Shown: in pieces, positions 60,634 to 64,000 of the stretch
Position numbering within the stretch: the first letter of the stretch is position 1
How the letters are laid out: each line of letters begins with the position of its first letter
Assembly (NCBI GenBank): GCA_003244185.1
Contig: QHBT01000064.1
Span: 1-64,000, forward strand
Direction: 5' to 3'
Length of the DNA stretch: 64,000 nucleotides
DNA from: Candidatus Dormiibacter spiritus
Lineage (GTDB): Bacteria; Chloroflexota; Dormibacteria; Dormibacterales; Dormibacteraceae
Notes under the pieces: model-generated
The model's input: the letters and a program-made list of their open reading frames with translations, nothing else
Database searches by the model: none
Told to the model about the DNA's origin: nothing
Program-made: the position numbers and the translations under genes

Positions 60634-62276
60634 GCGGGCGGGGCCCCGGCGGCCTGCGACTCGTGGAGAGGCTCGGCGTCGGCGCGGAGAGCCTTCTTGT
60701 CGAACTTGAAGGTGGAGGTCTTGGGCACCTCATCGATGAAGCGGATCTCGTCCGGCAGCCACCAATTTGCCACCTTGCCGGCCAGGAACTCCCTGATCTC
60801 GGCCTCAGTGAGTTCACCCTTGGCCTCCGGTCGGGCCACCACGTAAGCCACCGGGCGCTCCTGCCATTTCGGGTGATCGATGCCTATGACGCAGGCTTCC
60901 AGGACTTTGGGATGGGCCATGATGGCCCCCTCCAACTCGACTGAGCTGATCCATTCGCCGCCCGACTTGATCACGTCCTTGGTTCGGTCGACGATGCTGA
61001 TGTAGCCGTCCTGATCGATCGTGGCGACGTCGCCGGTCCGGAACCAGCCGTCCTCAGTGAGCCGCGTCGGATCGGCGTTGTTGTGATAACCGCTGGCGAT
61101 CCAGGGGCCGCGGCACTGAATCTCGCCGAACGCCTGCCCGTCCCAGGGCAGCTCCAGGCCGGTGGCGAGGTCGGCGATCCTGATCTCCACGCCGGGCACT
61201 GGCACGCCCTGCCGGAGGCGAATCTCGAGCTCCTGCTCGCGCGGCAGCCAGCTCCTGGCCACGCCCATGCTGCCGATCGGCGAGGTCTCGGTCATACCCC
61301 AGGCATGGATCATCCGGAGGCCTGCCGCATCCATCCCCTCCATCAGTCCGCGGGGGACCGCTGACCCGCCGCAGAGCACCAGCCGCACCTTGTCCAGCCG
61401 CCGACCATCCTTGCGCAGCTGAGTCAGGAAGTTGATCCAGATGGTGGGTACGCCGGCCAGGAGGGTGGCCCCCTCCGAGTCGGCCAGGTCGATCAGCGCC
61501 TGGGGGTCCCCGGCGAAGCGATCCGGAAAGATCATCTTGGCGCCGGCCAGGCCGACCGCGTAGGGCAGCCCCCAGGAGTTGGCGTGGAACATGGGCACTA
61601 CCGGGAGCAGCGCGTCCTGCTCGGAGAGAGCCAGCGTGTCAGCCTGCAGACCGGCCATCGCGTGAAGGAACTGAGAGCGGTGGCTGTAGACGACGCCCTT
61701 CGGATTGCCCGTCGTGCCCGAGGTGTAGCACATGGCCGCTGCAGCTCGCTCGTCGAGCCGGGGCCAGTCGAACTGGTCGGGCCCCTGCTGGAGCAGCGTC
61801 TCGTAGTCGAGCAGCTCGCCCAACTGGTGCTCGGGCAGCTCCTGACCCTCGTCCTTGATGACGACCATCTGCCGAACTGACGGAATCTTGCCCGCCACCT
61901 GATTGAGCACGGAGATGAGACTGCTGTCGGCAAAGATCAGGGTGTCTTCCGCGTCCTTGACGGTGAACTCCAGCTGGGCGGGAAAGAGGCGCAGGTTGAG
62001 GGTGTGCAGCACGGCGCCGAGGCAGGGGATCGCGTAATACAGCTCCAGGTGGCGGTCGTTGTTCCAGCAGAGGGTGGCGACACGGTCGCCTTTCTTCACC
62101 CCGAGCTTGGTCAGGGCATGGGCAAGGCGGTGAATGCGGCCGGTCAGCTCGCGGTAGGTCACCCGGCGCAGACCTGCGTCGGTCTTGGTGACTATCTCCT
62201 TGGGGCCGTAGAGCCGCTCCATGCGCCAGAGGATGTGCTGGGTGGTCAGCGGGTAGTCCTGCATCAGGCCCTGCAT
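60630..62276 (-). CDS. Acyl-CoA synthetase (long/medium-chain fatty acid-CoA ligase type)
   Basis: 548 aa from the ATG at 62276, preceded by AAGGAGT at five-base spacing. ANL motifs: [71 protein letters not shown] and [11 protein letters not shown] (catalytic Lys). It resembles the FadD3/AlkK-like medium- to long-chain ligases. Its stop overlaps the winged-helix gene start. Transcribed away from the PHP gene. Confidence 0.88.
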   Translation of the reverse strand: MQGLMQDYPLTTQHILWRMERLYGPKEIVTKTDAGLRRVTYRELTGRIHRLAHALTKLGVKKGDRVATLCWNNDRHLELYYAIPCLGAVLHTLNLRLFPAQLEFTVKDAEDTLIFADSSLISVLNQVAGKIPSVRQMVVIKDEGQELPEHQLGELLDYETLLQQGPDQFDWPRLDERAAAAMCYTSGTTGNPKGVVYSHRSQFLHAMAGLQADTLALSEQDALLPVVPMFHANSWGLPYAVGLAGAKMIFPDRFAGDPQALIDLADSEGATLLAGVPTIWINFLTQLRKDGRRLDKVRLVLCGGSAVPRGLMEGMDAAGLRMIHAWGMTETSPIGSMGVARSWLPREQELEIRLRQGVPVPGVEIRIADLATGLELPWDGQAFGEIQCRGPWIASGYHNNADPTRLTEDGWFRTGDVATIDQDGYISIVDRTKDVIKSGGEWISSVELEGAIMAHPKVLEACVIGIDHPKWQERPVAYVVARPEAKGELTEAEIREFLAGKVANWWLPDEIRFIDEVPKTSTFKFDKKALRADAEPLHESQAAGAPPA

Positions 62277-62442
62277 TGGGGACTCCTTGTAATGAGTTCG
62301 CTTGGCGGGGCCAGACCGACCCCATTGCAAGGGATGGTAGACCGCCTCCGCCCCGCGGTCCAGCCCCGGTGATCCCCGAAGACGGGTGCCGCGGGGCTTG
62401 AGCGCGACCTGCGCACCCTCGGCCAGGTAGGTTGACTCCCCG

Positions 62443-63150
62443 ATGGCCGAGGCGGGACGCGCTGATCTTCATCTCCACACCCGGCTGTCGGACGGCTGGC
62501 CGACGCCTCGAGAGGTGGTCGAGCGGGCGGCCGAGCTGGGCCTGGACGTCATAGCCATCACTGATCACGACACCATTGAGGGGGCGCTGGAGGCGCGGGC
62601 ATACGCCGGCCGGCGGCGGACGCCGAACGTGATCATCGGTGAGGAGGTTTCCAGCCGCGATGGCCACATAGTCGGCCTCTTCCTGGAGAGACGGGTGCGG
62701 CCCGGCCTCTCGGCCCAAGCGACAGTGAGGGCCATTCACAACCAGGGCGGGCTGGCCATCGCCGTGCATCCCTTCTGGGACCCGGCGAAACCGGGCCGGG
62801 TGGGCACTGCCCACGGGGTCGGCTGGTTGGCCGCGGAGCTGGAGTTCGACGCCATCGAGGTGGAGAACTCGACGCCGGGCTTCTATCTCTACAACCAGAT
62901 GGCGCACCGCCTGGCTTTCGACTCGGGCCGACCTCAGGTGGGCGGCTCGGATGCGCACATCCTGGCAGCGGTCGGCAAGGCCCACACGGTGTTCCCGGGC
63001 CGCACGGCGCTGGCGCTGGAGCGCGCGCTGGAGGCGGGCAAGACGCACGCCGCCCGCGAACGGTACGAGGCGCAGGCGCTCCTGGAGTACGCCGCGTGGG
63101 GTTGGGACTTCCGCCGGAAACGCCGTTTGGCCCAGGCGACCGGGCAGTAG
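62443..63150 (+). CDS. PHP-domain phosphoesterase
   Basis: 235 aa. The metal-site order of PHP proteins is present: ADLHLHTRLSDG, AITDHDTIEGALEA, IIGEEVSSRDGHIVGLF, AIAVHPFWDP and GGSDAHILAAVGKA. Relatives hydrolyse 3',5'-nucleoside bisphosphates or act as RNase AM-like exonucleases. Specific substrate not assignable. Divergent from the acyl-CoA ligase. Confidence 0.85.
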   Translation: MAEAGRADLHLHTRLSDGWPTPREVVERAAELGLDVIAITDHDTIEGALEARAYAGRRRTPNVIIGEEVSSRDGHIVGLFLERRVRPGLSAQATVRAIHNQGGLAIAVHPFWDPAKPGRVGTAHGVGWLAAELEFDAIEVENSTPGFYLYNQMAHRLAFDSGRPQVGGSDAHILAAVGKAHTVFPGRTALALERALEAGKTHAARERYEAQALLEYAAWGWDFRRKRRLAQATGQ

Positions 63151-63194
63151 CGAAAGCGAGGTCTTGGCTGGCCGAGCGCGCTCGACGGCGCACC

Positions 63195-63200
63195 TATAAT
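63195..63200 (+). promoter_or_regulatory. TATAAT -10 box of the tRNA-Arg/tRNA-Leu pair
   Basis: A consensus TATAAT lies 10 bases before the tRNA-Arg 5' end, unusual in this GC-rich sequence. A good -35 at 17-base spacing is not evident. Confidence 0.55.
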
Positions 63201-63210
63201 CAGCGGCTGC

Positions 63211-63283
63211 GCCCGCTTAGCTCAATGGATAGAGCACATGACTTCGGATCATGAGGTTAGGGGTTCGAGTCCCTTAGCGGGCA
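63211..63283 (+). tRNA. tRNA-Arg (TCG)
   Basis: Acceptor GCCCGCT/AGCGGGC, anticodon arm CATGA-CTTCGGA-TCATG (anticodon TCG), T-loop TTCGAGT and discriminator A. The CCA end is not encoded, unlike the other tRNAs here. Confidence 0.93.
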
Positions 63284-63303
63284 GGCGCTGAGAGGAGCGG
63301 AAA

Positions 63304-63388
63304 GGGCGGCTGGCGGAACTGGTAGACGCGCACGTTTGAGGGGCGTGTGGGGAAACCCATCCGGGTTCGAGTCCCGGGCCGCCCACCA
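63304..63388 (+). tRNA. tRNA-Leu (GAG)
   Basis: Acceptor GGGCGGC/GCCGCCC, anticodon arm CACGT-TTGAGGG-GCGTG (anticodon GAG), long class II variable arm, T-loop TTCGAGT, discriminator A, CCA encoded. Confidence 0.93.
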
Positions 63389-63449
63389 TCAGAGATGGGC
63401 GGCGAAGGGCATCGTCTAGCGCCACCTCGTCCCGGGCCAGCCGGCTCCA

Positions 63450-63480
63450 GTCCTTCGCTGGGGGCCGAGGCCCGAAGGAC
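63450..63480. terminator. Hairpin between the tRNA genes and the convergent membrane-protein gene
   Basis: GTCCTTCG (63450-63457) pairs with CGAAGGAC (63473-63480), with an inner GGGCC/GGCCC stem. It lies 2 bases past the minus-strand stop at 63483 and downstream of the plus-strand tRNAs, so it could stop transcription from both sides. Confidence 0.55.
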
Positions 63481-63482
63481 CC

Positions 63483-64000
63483 TCAAGCGACGTCCCACCA
63501 GACCCATACCCCGCCGTCGAGCTCGGGCTGTCCGCCAATGAGCGACGCTAGCATCTGACGCACCCGATCCTGGCTCGCCATGGGTCCCAGGATCACCGTG
63601 CGCACGTGCCATGCCGACAGCTCTGCGCTGACTGCCTGGCGCTGTACCTGCGAGGCCAGGGGATCCCTGCCGGCGATCGCCTCGGCGATGGCCTCACCTA
63701 CTGCCGAATGCGGCGGGACGAAGGTCACGCCGTTGGGCGGCGGCGCCGGGACGATGGCGTAGCCACCGTTCATGCGATACCGCATGCCTGCGTTCGCTTG
63801 CCACAGAAGAGGCTGAGGGTGCGATTGGGTGGCGATGCGGACCACGAGAGCGACGGATCCCTCTGGGATGCGCGAGAGAATCGGCGACTGAAAGAACCCC
63901 GGGCCGGCGGCCGGCGCAGCCGGGAAGTCGAGCACCGGCGTCAGCGGAATGAGCACAACCGCCAGTAACGCACCTGTGATTAGCGCAGCGCTCCGGCGAC
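63483..64000 (-). CDS. C-terminal part of a membrane protein, glycosyltransferase-like (5' partial)
   Basis: The minus-strand frame is open to the right edge, so the gene begins outside the window. It enters with a membrane helix (ALITGALLAVVLIPLTPVLD). The external or cytosolic tail contains RIPEGSVALVVRIA, PLLWQANAGMRYRMNGGYAI and VRTVILGPMASQDR. This tail resembles the ends of polytopic GT-C-type membrane glycosyltransferases (weak assignment). The first internal GTG at 63956 is not the true start. Confidence 0.6.
   Translation of the reverse strand, partial: RRSAALITGALLAVVLIPLTPVLDFPAAPAAGPGFFQSPILSRIPEGSVALVVRIATQSHPQPLLWQANAGMRYRMNGGYAIVPAPPPNGVTFVPPHSAVGEAIAEAIAGRDPLASQVQRQAVSAELSAWHVRTVILGPMASQDRVRQMLASLIGGQPELDGGVWVWWDVA

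Noticed and set aside
62350-62397. 9-bp inverted repeat GCCCCGCGG/CCGCGGGGC between the ligase and PHP genes
   Set aside because: The loop is 30 nt, there is no T-run and no second example. Too likely by chance at this GC content to call an operator.

Overview
The window is high-GC bacterial chromosomal DNA with tightly packed genes, many GTG/TTG starts, and frequent 4-bp ATGA/GTGA overlaps between co-directional genes. An HspR-like MerR regulator, a DUF2342 zincin, an F420-type luciferase-like oxidoreductase, VKOR with a DUF929 partner, sortase with LPxTG-like surface proteins, DUF1800/DUF1501 Tat proteins and a bactofilin together suggest an actinobacterial or Chloroflexota/Dormibacterota-like soil organism. 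No rRNA or single-copy marker allows a firm placement. There is no phage and no CRISPR array. One IS3-family element and two families of dispersed palindromic repeats are present.

Layout. 1-7.0 kb: the end of a cell-wall-anchored surface protein, an HspR-like regulator, a DUF2342 protein, an SDR epimerase, hpt, a PP2A-like phosphatase, tRNA-Trp, tRNA-Ile and a two-TM K+ channel. 7.0-12.4 kb is an eroded accessory patch: a ribbon-helix-helix fragment, an IS3-family element next to a truncated membrane gene, an ice-binding (DUF3494) surface protein that has lost its membrane anchor, and two frameshifted genes (TPR-like and a voltage-gated K+ channel). 12.4-31.5 kb: a MetE/UROD-like protein, an OsmC-family gene with an in-frame TGA at the active-site Cys (candidate selenoprotein), pseudouridine catabolism (psuG plus a PfkB kinase), YceI, a sugar MFS porter, MaoC, an M20 peptidase, a sensor kinase, an alpha-glucosidase, bactofilin, AlgH, crotonase, an MMPL transporter, ribokinase and nucleoside hydrolase. 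31.5-44.6 kb: sortase plus a papain-like protein, nagA, a 3 x 57 bp tandem repeat, DUF1800/DUF1501, a flavin/heme electron-transfer cluster (short TM protein, ApbE, ferric-reductase-like), a PrsW-like protease, a second sensor kinase and an LLM oxidoreductase. 44.6-50.1 kb: a disulfide-forming pair (DUF929 and VKOR) and a CoA-dependent aromatic degradation pair (aryl-CoA ligase plus an FAD monooxygenase/OYE fusion). 50.1-58 kb: a LacI-controlled six-gene glycan operon (lacI, ABC binding protein, two permeases, secreted glucoamylase-fold protein, GH39). 58-64 kb: a desaturase, tRNA-Leu, a winged-helix protein, an acyl-CoA ligase, a PHP phosphoesterase, tRNA-Arg, tRNA-Leu and a partial membrane protein.

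The most notable observations are these. (1) A probable OsmC-like selenoprotein has UGA exactly at the catalytic Cys, with a SECIS-like hairpin behind it. (2) A ~300-bp palindromic repeat has inserted, with a 14-bp target duplication, into the start of apbE and now supplies that gene's Shine-Dalgarno and start codon. (3) A second repeat family (204 and 230 bp) has ends that supply TAG stop codons to neighbouring genes. (4) A winged-helix gene whose conserved N-terminus can only be reached from a CTG start overlapping the upstream stop.
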